Shown one piece after another: positions 35,019 to 43,322 of a DNA stretch of 64,000 bases. Made by a program: the position numbers and the translations under genes. The notes beneath the pieces were generated by a model, which saw only the letters and a list, made by a program, of their open reading frames with translations, was not told the origin of the DNA and made no database searches. Position 1 is the first letter of the stretch; each line of letters starts with the position of its first letter. Source of the DNA: Streptosporangium brasiliense (lineage in GTDB: Bacteria; Actinomycetota; Actinomycetes; Streptosporangiales; Streptosporangiaceae). Location: positions 5,270,001 to 5,334,000 of the forward strand of contig NZ_JAUSRB010000002.1 of the NCBI RefSeq assembly GCF_030811595.1, read 5' to 3'.

Positions 35019-35048
35019 TGGTCTACACCAATTTGGGTCCGATAGGGT
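35019..35048 (+). promoter_or_regulatory. Operator-like palindrome and presumed promoter of gap
   Basis: TGGTCTACACCA (35019-35030) is one base from the palindrome TGGTCTAGACCA known as the DasR-responsive element of the GntR/HutC family in Streptomyces. A possible -10 box TAGGGT sits at 35043-35048, and the palindrome overlaps where the -35 box would be, a repressor-type layout. The gap start codon follows 78 bases later. The match is seen in the sequence; regulator identity is inference. Confidence 0.45.
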
Positions 35049-35125
35049 TCGTGGTTGAGGTTTCAGCCCGCCCCAAGTCGCCGGTCCGGTGGATCGGCGC
35101 ACCGACGTACGAGGAGATCGGCACC

Positions 35126-36129
<1,004 letters not shown>

Positions 36130-36130
<1 letters not shown>

Positions 36131-37317
36131 TGAAGGACCTGTCTGAGTTCGACGTGAAGGGTCGGCGCGTCCTCGTCCGCGCCGACCTCAACGTCCCCCT
36201 CGACGGGGACGTCATCACCGACGACGGCCGCATCCGCGCCTCGGTGCCGACGATCCAGGAGCTCGCCGGCAAGGGCGCGCGCGTGATCGTCTGCGCCCAC
36301 CTGGGGCGCCCCAAGGGGACGGCGGACCCGAAATACTCGCTGGCCCCGGTGGCCAGGCGGCTGGGTGAGCTGCTGGGCTCCGAGGTCGCCCACGCGACCG
36401 ACGTGGTCGGGGAGTCGGCGCAGAGCGTCGTGGCGGCGCTCCAGGACGGCCAGGTGGCCCTGCTGGAGAACCTGCGCTTCGAGCCGGGCGAGGAGTCCAA
36501 GGACGACGGACAGCGGGCGGCCTTCGCCGAGAAGCTGGCCGCGCTGGCGGAGATCTACGTCGGTGACGGCTTCGGCGCCGTGCACCGCAAGCACGCCAGC
36601 GTCTACGACGTCCCACTGCTGCTGCCGCACGCGGCGGGCAGGCTGGTCGTGGCCGAGGTCGAGGTGCTCAGGAAGCTGACCGACGAGCCGGTCCGGCCCT
36701 ACGCCGTGGTGCTGGGCGGAGCCAAGGTCTCCGACAAGCTCGGGGTCATCGGCAACCTGCTCACCAAGGTCGACAGGCTGATCATCGGCGGTGGCATGGC
36801 CTACACCTTCCTGGCCGCCCAGGGCTACGAGGTGGGCCGGTCGCTGCTCCAGCGGGACCAGCTCGACCAGGTCCGCGAGTTCCTCAACGAGGCGTCCAAG
36901 CGCGGCGTGGAGCTCGTCCTGCCGGTCGACGTGCTGGCGGCCGTGGACTTCGCCGAGGACGCCGAGTACGAGGTGGTCGACGCCACCGCGATCCCGGCCG
37001 ACCGGCAGGGGCTCGACATCGGCCCGCGCAGCCGCGAGCTGTTCGCGGCCAAGCTGGCCGACGCCGCGACCGTGTTCTGGAACGGCCCGATGGGCGTCTT
37101 CGAGTTCGAGGCGTTCTCCGGCGGAACCCGGGCCGTCGCCGAGGCGTTGATCAGGTCGGAGGCGTTCACCGTCGTCGGCGGTGGTGACTCGGCCGCGGCC
37201 GTGCGCAAGCTCGGCCTCCCCGAGGACGGGTTCTCGCACATCTCCACCGGTGGCGGTGCCAGCCTCGAATACCTGGAAGGCAAGACCCTGCCCGGACTCG
37301 TCGCGCTGGAGGCCTAG
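36130..37317 (+). CDS. pgk: Phosphoglycerate kinase
   Basis: A 395-residue phosphoglycerate kinase of glycolysis, cytosolic. Signature VLVRADLNVPLDG is near residue 17, HLGRPKG near 56, GGAKVSDKLGVI near 196, WNGPMGVFEF near 315 and GGGDSAAAV near 350. Length is normal. The start overlaps the gap stop by one base, so the two are translationally coupled. A 97-bp gap separates it from tpiA. Confidence 0.97.
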
Positions 37318-37414
37318 GAGTGGACCGACGCAACGAGCACCGTGCCGTCCCGGGGTGTCCCGGGGCGGCAGGGGCGGGCCGTCCGACGAGCGAGCGAGGA
37401 TCGAGGAGCGACAG

Positions 37415-38200
37415 GTGACCACGGCGCGCAGGCCGCTCATGGCCGGTAACTGGAAGATGAACCTCAACCACCTGGAGGCCATCGCCCACACCCAGAAGCT
37501 GGCGTTCGCACTGAACGACAAGGACTTCGACAGGGTCGACGTGGCGCTGCTGCCGCCGTTCACCGATCTGCGCAGCGTGCAGACGCTCGTGGACGGCGAC
37601 AAGCTGCGGATCGTGTACGGCGGGCAGGACCTGTCGCGGCACGACGGCGGCGCCTACACCGGAGACGTCTCCGGGGCGATGCTCGCCAAGCTCGGCTGCA
37701 CCTTCGTCCTGGTCGGGCACTCCGAGCGGCGCCAGTACCACCACGAGGACGACGACCTGGTCAACGCCAAGGTGCTGGCGGCCTACCGGCACTCGCTCAC
37801 GCCGATCCTGTGCGTGGGGGAGGGCCTGCCGGTCCGTCAGGCCGGCGGCCAGGTGGCCCACAGCGTCTCGCAGCTCGACGGGGCGCTGCGCACGGTCACC
37901 GCCGAGCAGGCCCGGTCCGTCGTGGTGGCCTACGAGCCGGTCTGGGCGATCGGCACCGGGGAGGTGGCCACCCCGGCCGACGCGCAGGAGGTCTGCTCGG
38001 CGCTGCGTGCCCGACTCGCCGAGCTGTATGACGGTGAGGTGGCCGCCGCGGTCCGTATCCTTTACGGTGGCTCGGTCAAGTCTGACAACATCGCCGGCAT
38101 CATGGACCAGCCCGATGTCGACGGTGCCCTGGTCGGCGGTGCCAGCCTCGATCCGGGGGAGTTCGTCAAGCTCTGCCGCTTCGGCGAGATGTCCGTCTGA
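37415..38200 (+). CDS. tpiA: Triose-phosphate isomerase
   Basis: A 261-residue TIM-barrel isomerase linking dihydroxyacetone phosphate and glyceraldehyde-3-phosphate. MAGNWKMNLNH with Lys14 is at 9-19, the electrophile His is in VGHSERRQYHHEDD near 100, the catalytic Glu in AYEPVWAIGTGE near 170, and phosphate-binding YGGSVKSDN near 215. The start is GTG 37415 with GAGGAG seven bases upstream. A hairpin follows the stop. Confidence 0.97.
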   Translation: MTTARRPLMAGNWKMNLNHLEAIAHTQKLAFALNDKDFDRVDVALLPPFTDLRSVQTLVDGDKLRIVYGGQDLSRHDGGAYTGDVSGAMLAKLGCTFVLVGHSERRQYHHEDDDLVNAKVLAAYRHSLTPILCVGEGLPVRQAGGQVAHSVSQLDGALRTVTAEQARSVVVAYEPVWAIGTGEVATPADAQEVCSALRARLAELYDGEVAAAVRILYGGSVKSDNIAGIMDQPDVDGALVGGASLDPGEFVKLCRFGEMSV

Positions 38201-38212
38201 GTAGGCTGTTCG

Positions 38213-38244
38213 GAGGGTACGACTTGACAGCACGTCGTACCCTC
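38213..38244 (+). terminator. Hairpin after tpiA with a promoter-like element in its loop
   Basis: An 11-bp perfect stem (38213-38223 with 38234-38244) lies 13 bases after the tpiA stop and can terminate the glycolytic operon. Its loop begins with TTGACA (38224-38229), and TAGAGC lies 16 bases after that, so the same region may also hold the -35 and -10 boxes of a secG promoter. Both readings are possible together. Confidence 0.6.
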
Positions 38245-38335
38245 TTAGAGCAAGTTTGAATCGTCACGCCACAGGCGTCATACAAGGGGCGCGCCCCGGA
38301 CGCGGGGCCGCGCGTAAACAGGGAACAGGTCAACG

Positions 38336-38566
38336 GTGACAATCGGAATCTCCATCGCCCTCATTCTGGCGAGCATGCTGATGGTACTGCTTGTGCTGCT
38401 TCACAAGGGCAAGGGCGGTGGCCTGTCGGATCTGTTCGGTGGCGGGTTCTCGTCGTCGTTCGGAGGCTCCTCGGTCGTGGAGCGCAACCTTGACCGCCTC
38501 ACCATCATCACCGGGGTGGTCTGGTTCGTCTGCATCATCGCGCTGGGCCTGCTCCTTAAGCCCTGA
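38336..38566 (+). CDS. secG: Protein translocase subunit SecG
   Basis: A 76-residue SecG with two membrane helices (IGISIALILASMLMVLLVLL, and LTIITGVVWFVCIIALGLLL) joined by the family loop HKGKGGGLSDLFGGG and FGGSSVVERNLDR. It supports SecYEG export. Position after tpiA is standard in actinobacteria. The start is GTG 38336. Confidence 0.95.
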   Translation: MTIGISIALILASMLMVLLVLLHKGKGGGLSDLFGGGFSSSFGGSSVVERNLDRLTIITGVVWFVCIIALGLLLKP

Positions 38567-38663
38567 CCCCTGAAAGCCCTGACCTGGCTTTCGTGAAGCG
38601 TGACAGTGGTTCAGCCCCCCGCATCCAACCGAGCGGCGGGGCCATCGAGCGAGGAGTTCATCC

Positions 38664-39011
38664 GTGGGTAGTGGCAACGCGATCCGTGGCAGCCGTGTCG
38701 GCGCGGGCCCGATGGGGGAGGCGGAGCGGGGCGAGGCGGCTCCCCGTGTGAGGGTCCCGTTCTGGTGCGCCAACATGCATGAGACGCGTCCCAGCTTCGC
38801 CAGCGACGCGGCCGTGCCGGAGTTCTGGGACTGCCCCCGATGTGGTCTCCCGGCCGGTCAGGACGAGGCCAACCCGCCCGCGCCGCCGCGTAACGAGCCT
38901 TACAAGACGCACCTCGCCTATGTGAAGGAGCGTCGCAGCGACAAGGACGGCGCCCAGATCCTGGCCGAGGCCCTGGAGCGCCTGCGCTCCTCCTCGCGCC
39001 CGATCTACTAG
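38664..39011 (+). CDS. rbpA: RNA polymerase-binding protein RbpA
   Basis: A 115-residue RbpA, an actinobacterial general transcription factor that binds the principal sigma factor and promoter DNA and stabilises the open complex. The central RbpA core fold has WCANMHETRPSF (Cys35, His39) and DCPRCGLPAG (Cys57, Cys60). The basic linker and C-terminal sigma-interaction helix (LAEALERLRSSSRPIY) are intact. The GTG at 38664 has GAGGAG upstream. It has its own terminator. A group-2 sigma factor, a possible RbpA partner, is encoded 1.3 kb downstream. Confidence 0.96.
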   Translation: MGSGNAIRGSRVGAGPMGEAERGEAAPRVRVPFWCANMHETRPSFASDAAVPEFWDCPRCGLPAGQDEANPPAPPRNEPYKTHLAYVKERRSDKDGAQILAEALERLRSSSRPIY

Positions 39012-39022
39012 GCACTGCCCGC

Positions 39023-39059
39023 CGAAGGCCCCCGTGGAACTTCTCCACGGGGGCCTTCG
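39023..39059 (+). terminator. Terminator after rbpA
   Basis: A perfect 16-bp stem (39023-39038 with 39044-39059) with a 5-base loop starts 11 bases after the rbpA stop. Confidence 0.85.
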
Positions 39060-39097
39060 TCATGTCCGCGTGGGCGTCGCGGGCCCGCCCGCCACGT

Positions 39098-39223
39098 GGA
39101 CACGTCGCCGTGCGGGGCGGACCGCCGTACGGACACGTCGCGGTGCGGGGCGGACCGCCGCAGGGACACGTCGCCGCGTGGGGTGGACCGCCGTACGGAC
39201 ACGTCGCCGTGCGGGGCGGGCAC
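39098..39223. repeat. 33-bp tandem repeats (three full, one partial)
   Basis: Units starting GGACACGTCGC at 39098, 39131, 39164 and 39197 are spaced exactly 33 bp. Each reads GGACACGTCGC, then CGTGCGGGGCGGACCGCCG with a few changes. The fourth breaks off after about 27 bp. The tract fills the gap between the rbpA terminator and the stop of the reverse-strand TetR gene. A 33-bp period keeps frame in all six frames, but no start or ribosome site suggests a gene. Confidence 0.9.
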
Positions 39224-39261
39224 CCCTCTCGCCGGGGGAGCCGCGCCGGCGTGCCGGCCGG

Positions 39262-39909
39262 TCAGCCGGCCGCCTGCCGTACGGCGTAGCCGCCGACGGA
39301 GGGCTCCAGCAGTTCGAAGACACGGCGGGCCGATCCGGCGACGGCTGTGGCGATCTCCTCGTTGCTCAGGCCGTCGAGGGTGCGGCGCTGGACCTCGGTG
39401 AAGAGCACGCGGTGGGCGCCGCCGAGCTGGGTGGCCACCGCGCGCGGGGTGATGTCGTGCGGCCCGGCCCCCGTCTCGGCGGCCAGGATCTCGGCCAGCG
39501 CGTCCTCGCGCTGGTCGTGCAGATCGCGGATGCGGGCCACCAGGGTCGGACTGTCGGCGATCATGCGGGCGAACTGGACGCCGGAGAAGCCGATGACGGG
39601 GTCGTGACGCTCCACCGCCGCGAGGAACGCCCCGGCGAGCGCGGCGAGGGCCGACTGGCCGGGCTCTCGGCTCGCGACCGTACGGGCGGGACCGGCGACG
39701 AACTCCTCGTAGTGGTCGAGGGCCAGATCCTCCTTGCGCGGGAAGTAGTTGGTCACGGTCATCTTGGCCACCCTGGCCGCCGCCGCGACGTCGGCGATGG
39801 TCGTCCTGTCGAACCCGCGCTCGATGAAGAGCCGCGTGGCCTGGTCCGAGATGGCCTGGCGGGTCTCGCGCTTCTTCAGCTCCCGCAGACCCAGTGTCTC
39901 TGTGCTCAT
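39262..39909 (-). CDS. TetR/AcrR family transcriptional regulator
   Basis: A 215-residue TetR-type repressor. The N-terminal helix-turn-helix reads RQAISDQATRLFIERGFDRTTIADVAAAARVAKMTVTNYFPRKEDL (residues 16-61), a very typical TetR DNA-binding domain with TVTNYF in the recognition helix. The C-terminal ligand domain (about 75-215) is not assignable to a ligand. The ATG at 39909 has GAGGG upstream. Two palindromes in the 117-bp divergent region next to it are its probable operators, implying control of itself and of the facing promoter. Confidence 0.92.
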   Translation of the reverse strand: MSTETLGLRELKKRETRQAISDQATRLFIERGFDRTTIADVAAAARVAKMTVTNYFPRKEDLALDHYEEFVAGPARTVASREPGQSALAALAGAFLAAVERHDPVIGFSGVQFARMIADSPTLVARIRDLHDQREDALAEILAAETGAGPHDITPRAVATQLGGAHRVLFTEVQRRTLDGLSNEEIATAVAGSARRVFELLEPSVGGYAVRQAAG

Positions 39910-39925
39910 GCCCCCACCCTCTCAT

Positions 39926-39953
39926 AGGTCCGACATTTTTTTAGGTCGGACCT
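39926..39953. promoter_or_regulatory. Probable TetR operator 1
   Basis: AGGTCCGAC (39926-39934) and GTCGGACCT (39945-39953) form a perfect inverted repeat with an A/T-rich 10-base centre, in a region otherwise over 70 percent GC. It lies 17-44 bases upstream of the TetR start and should mediate autorepression. Confidence 0.75.
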
Positions 39954-39962
39954 GATTTTATG

Positions 39963-40006
39963 TTGACATCCGTCTTGGTTGGACCTAAATTTATGTCCGT
40001 TCCAAG
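39963..40006 (+). promoter_or_regulatory. Strong sigma70-type promoter overlapped by probable TetR operator 2
   Basis: TTGACA (39963-39968), a 17-base spacer and TAAATT (39986-39991) form a near-consensus promoter reading rightward. CTTGGTTGGAC (39974-39984) and GTCCGTTCCAAG (39995-40006) form an imperfect palindrome that covers the -10 box and the expected start site and shares GGAC/GTCC with operator 1. This is the layout of a TetR-repressed divergent promoter. Confidence 0.72.
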
Positions 40007-40025
40007 ATTTACGGACGGAGAACGT

Positions 40026-40238
40026 GTGAACATCCAGCCGCTCGCCCCCTCCCACTCCCCGGCCGCCGGTGCCGCCACGGTCAAGCTCGACGGCCTCGAT
40101 ATCGGGGCTGCCCGTGGTCCGGTGGCCCAGGGGCCCGGGCCGTACCGGCCGCGCCGTCGCGAGCGCGACGGCGCGCGCTCCACCGGCAGGACGGTCCCCT
40201 CCCGCCGCCCCCTCCAGCAGACGCGGCGCACCTACTGA
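40026..40238 (+). CDS. 70-residue orphan protein under the TetR-controlled promoter
   Basis: This frame starts at GTG 40026, five bases after GGAG and about 28 bases after the predicted transcription start, and encodes 70 residues (MNIQPLAPSHSPAAGAATVK at the start). The C-terminal half is very basic (PYRPRRRERDGARSTGR, then RRPLQQTRRTY). I recognise no family. It may be a genuine small DNA- or RNA-binding-type protein, a leader for the sigma gene 44 bases downstream, or a remnant of a replaced efflux gene. Its position behind a strong regulated promoter is the main support. Confidence 0.5.
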   Translation: MNIQPLAPSHSPAAGAATVKLDGLDIGAARGPVAQGPGPYRPRRRERDGARSTGRTVPSRRPLQQTRRTY

Positions 40239-40282
40239 GCCAAACCCCCGTCCCCTCGCTCCCGCACGGAGAGGTATCCGCT

Positions 40283-41257
40283 TTGTCCCTCAGCTCCACC
40301 CTCACCCGGTCCGACGACGGAGTTCCGGCCACCACGGCCACCGGCGCGGGCGCCGCCGCCGACCCGGTCCGCGCCTACCTCAAGCAGATCGGCACGGTCC
40401 CGCTGCTCTCCGCCGAGCAGGAGGTCGAGCTGGCCCGGCGCGTCGAGGCGGGCCTGTTCGCCCAGGAGCGCCTCGACGCCGGGCGGCTCCCCGCGGGTCT
40501 GAGGGCCGAGCTGGAACACATCGCCGAGGACGGCCGCCGCGCCAAGGACCGCTTCCTGGAGGCCAACCTGCGGCTGGTGGTCTCGATCGCCAAACGCTAC
40601 GCCGGACGCGGGATGCCCTTGCTCGACCTGATCCAGGAGGGCAACCTGGGCCTGATCCGCACGGTGGAGAAGTTCGACCACAGGCTGGGGTTCAAGTTCT
40701 CCACCTATGCCACCTGGTGGATCAAGCAGGCGATCACCCGGGCCATGGCCGACCAGGCGCGGACCATCCGCGTCCCGGTCCACATGGTCGAAATGATCAA
40801 CAAGGTGGCTCGGGCGCGGCAGCGGCTCCTGCGCGACCTGGGCCGCGAGCCGGCCGCGGAGGAGCTGGCGGCCGAGCTCGGCCTGACTCCGGAGAAGGTC
40901 GCCGAGATCCAGGAGTACGGCCGCGAGCCGATCTCCCTGCACACGCCGTTCGGCGACGAGGGCGACGGCGAGCTCGGCGACCTGATCGAGGACGCCGGGG
41001 CCGTCACCCCGGAGGCGGCGGCCGCCTTCACCCTGCTCCAGGAGCAGGTGCGCGCCCTGCTCGGCACGTTGGCCGGGCGCGAGGCGGACGTGATCTCCAT
41101 GCGGTTCGGGCTGGCCGACGGCAGGCCCCGGACCCTGGACGAGATCGGCAGGGCCCACAGTGTCAGCCGTGAGCGGATCCGCCAGATCGAGGCCAAGGCC
41201 ATGTCCAAACTCCGCCACCCCTCCAGGTCGGAGCCTCTGCGTGACTACCTGGACTGA
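40283..41257 (+). CDS. Group 2 (HrdD/SigB-like) RNA polymerase sigma factor
   Basis: A 324-residue sigma-70 factor lacking region 1.1. Region 1.2 is DPVRAYLKQIGTVPLLSAEQEVELARRVE (about 28-57). Region 2 holds RFLEANLRLVVSIAKRYAGRGMP, DLIQEGNLGLIRTVEKFD and FKFSTYATWWIKQAI (about 93-155). Regions 3 and 4 follow, with TLDEIGRAHSVSRERIRQIE as the -35 recognition helix-turn-helix. Region 2.4 matches the principal sigma closely, so promoter choice should overlap with HrdB. The TTG start at 40283 has GGAGAGG upstream. It is probably transcribed from the TetR-controlled promoter at 39963. Confidence 0.93.
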   Translation: MSLSSTLTRSDDGVPATTATGAGAAADPVRAYLKQIGTVPLLSAEQEVELARRVEAGLFAQERLDAGRLPAGLRAELEHIAEDGRRAKDRFLEANLRLVVSIAKRYAGRGMPLLDLIQEGNLGLIRTVEKFDHRLGFKFSTYATWWIKQAITRAMADQARTIRVPVHMVEMINKVARARQRLLRDLGREPAAEELAAELGLTPEKVAEIQEYGREPISLHTPFGDEGDGELGDLIEDAGAVTPEAAAAFTLLQEQVRALLGTLAGREADVISMRFGLADGRPRTLDEIGRAHSVSRERIRQIEAKAMSKLRHPSRSEPLRDYLD

Positions 41258-41706
41258 GAAAGGCCCGCCCCGCCGCCCCGGTCCGGCCGCACCGCCTGCG
41301 TGGTACGGCGGGGCGGAGCCGCCGAGCCCAGGGACCCGCCTCTCCGGTCGCGGCCCGGCCTCCGGGCGGCGCCCGGCGCCCCGGGCCGGAGATCCGGGAG
41401 TCGCGGACACCGAAGGCGGCCCGGCGGGGCGGCGGGGCCACTCATCCAGGCGACGGCCGCACACCGGGTAGGCTGGACGGACCCGTCCGCCCCGAGACTC
41501 CGACACCGGTCGTCTCGGCGCCGCCGGCGGTGCGGCGGGAGACCGGCGCCGGCGGTCCGGGCGGGCCGGTCGTCCAGCGCTCCGCGCCCCCGCCGTCCGC
41601 CGGAAATTGGATCTTCCCGCGACTCCGGGTAGCGTGCCCGGGGCCGTCGAGGTTTCGGCGCGGCCACGTCGCACGGATGATCGCAATCCTGGAAGGACAC
41701 GCACGC
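41258..41706. other. 449-bp gene-free stretch with a weak hairpin
   Basis: An 11-bp stem (41265-41275 with 41306-41316, loop 30) just after the sigma gene may terminate it. Further along, TTGGAT near 41606 and TAGCGT 17 bases later could be the promoter of the MurG-like gene. No other coding or RNA feature is evident. Confidence 0.4.
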
Positions 41707-42873
41707 ATGAACGCCGGAGACCACCGCCCCCTGCGGATGCTCGTCACGGGAGGGGGGACCGGCGGGCACACCTATCCCGCGCTGACCACCGTCGCGGCCG
41801 TCCGCGAGCAGGCCGCCGCCCGCGGGCTCGATCTCGACGTGCTCTGGGTGGGCACCGCCACCGGCCTGGAGGCCCGCATCGCCGTCGAGCACGGCATCCC
41901 GTTCCAGGCGATCAAGGCGGGCAAGTTGCGGCGCTCGCCCAGCCCGCGCGAGCTGCTCACCAACCTCGCCGACATGTTCCGGATCCCGGTCGGGGTCATG
42001 CAGGCGTTCGGCGTCGCCGCCCGCTACCGCCCCGACGTGGTGCTGTCCACCGGAGGGTATGTGTGCGTGCCGCTGGGGGTCGCCTCCCGGATGCTCGGCC
42101 GCCCGCTGGTGATGCACGAGCAGATCACCGCGCTCGGCCTGGCCAACCGCATCCTGGCGCGGTTCGCCACCCGGATCGCGCTCACCCACCCGTCGTCGGT
42201 CGAGCACCTGCCCGCCCCGGCGCGCGAGCGGGCCGTGGTCACCGGCAACCCCGTCCGGCCCCACCTGCTGAACGGCAACGCCCCCTCCGGCCGGTGGCAC
42301 TTCCGCTTCTCACCCGAGCTGCCCCTCGTCTACGTCACCGGCGGCGCCCAGGGGAGCCGGCAGATCAACACCATGGTCGAGGCGGTCCTGCCCGCGCTGC
42401 TCACCCGGGCGCAGGTGCTCCACCAGTGCGGTCCCGGCTGGATCGACCAGTTCACGCGGACCGCGGCCGGCCTGCCCGCCGAGCTCGCCGGGCGCTACCA
42501 GCCGGTGCCCTACGTCGGCGACGAACTGGCCCACGTGTACGCCGCCGCCGACATCGTGGTCTCCCGCAGCGGCGCGGGCACCATCGCCGAGCTGACCGCC
42601 GTCGGCAAGCCGTCCGTGCTGATCCCCCTGGTCCCGTCGGCGGGGGACGAGCAGCGTCAGAACGCCCGCTACCTGGCCGAGGCGGGGGCGGCCCGGGCGC
42701 TGCTGGAGACCGGTCCCGACGCCGGCCAACTCCTCGCCGAGCTCGACGCCCTGCTGGCCGACCCGCAGGCCCGCGTCACCATGGCCAAGGCCGCCAGGTC
42801 GCTCGGCCGTCTCGACGCCGCCGCCGCCCTGGCCCAGCTGATCCTCCAGGAGGCGGGCGCCGGCGGTTTCTGA
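41707..42873 (+). CDS. MurG-like glycosyltransferase (GT28)
   Basis: A 388-residue GT-B enzyme of family 28, closest in pattern to MurG, which adds GlcNAc to lipid I to make lipid II on the inner face of the membrane. MLVTGGGTGGHTYPAL is at 11-26 (lipid/UDP loop), VVLSTGGYVCVPLGVASRMLGRPLVMHEQ at about 110-140 and SRSGAGTIAELTAVGKPSVLIPLV (donor site) near 285. ATG 41707 has GGAAGGA nine bases upstream. It stands alone, away from any division and cell-wall cluster, so it is either the only murG moved elsewhere or a paralogue for another lipid-linked sugar. Confidence 0.82.
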   Translation: MNAGDHRPLRMLVTGGGTGGHTYPALTTVAAVREQAAARGLDLDVLWVGTATGLEARIAVEHGIPFQAIKAGKLRRSPSPRELLTNLADMFRIPVGVMQAFGVAARYRPDVVLSTGGYVCVPLGVASRMLGRPLVMHEQITALGLANRILARFATRIALTHPSSVEHLPAPARERAVVTGNPVRPHLLNGNAPSGRWHFRFSPELPLVYVTGGAQGSRQINTMVEAVLPALLTRAQVLHQCGPGWIDQFTRTAAGLPAELAGRYQPVPYVGDELAHVYAAADIVVSRSGAGTIAELTAVGKPSVLIPLVPSAGDEQRQNARYLAEAGAARALLETGPDAGQLLAELDALLADPQARVTMAKAARSLGRLDAAAALAQLILQEAGAGGF

Positions 42874-42918
42874 TGAACCGTCCCCGCTCCGTGCGGTCCC
42901 CGGCTCGCCGTGCCCTCC

Positions 42919-43281
42919 TTAGGCGGGCGCCGCGAGCCGGTCCCGCAGGTAGTCCCGCAGCACCACGGCGTTGTTGTGCTCGGTGTCCTTCGCCGCGTAG
43001 ACGAGCGTGAGCGGCCCCCGGCGGGCGGCCTCCAGCAGCGGGCGCACGGCGTCCGGGGCGTGGTCCAGCTCCTGCCGGTAACGGAGGCGGAACTCCTCGA
43101 AGCGCTCCGGTCGGTGCCCGAACCAGCGGCGCAGCTCGGCGGAGGGGGCGAGGTCGCGGACCCACCCGTCGAGCTTGAGATCCTCCTTGCGGACGCCGCG
43201 CGGCCACATCCCGTCGACGAGGAACACCGCCCCCTCGGCGGGCTCGGCGTCGTATACCCGGCTGATGACGATGTCCCCCAT
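42919..43281 (-). CDS. DUF488 family protein
   Basis: A 120-residue protein of the DUF488 family (YeaO-like), function unknown. Conserved features are ISRVYDAEPAEG, LVDGMWPRGVRKEDLKLDGWVRDLAPSAELRRWFGH (about 22-57) and LTLVYAAKDTEHNNAVVLRDYL near the end. It is cytosolic. It is convergent with the MurG-like gene and 41 bases downstream of the MFS gene on the same strand, so it may share that transcript. Confidence 0.88.
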   Translation of the reverse strand: MGDIVISRVYDAEPAEGAVFLVDGMWPRGVRKEDLKLDGWVRDLAPSAELRRWFGHRPERFEEFRLRYRQELDHAPDAVRPLLEAARRGPLTLVYAAKDTEHNNAVVLRDYLRDRLAAPA

Positions 43282-43322
43282 CTTCGGTGCCTACCCCGCC
43301 CGGGGGCGCCGAAGCGGGCGCG

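Noticed and set aside
39098..39223. 33-bp repeats as a CRISPR array
   Set aside because: There are no unique spacers between units and no cas genes in the window; it is a simple tandem repeat.
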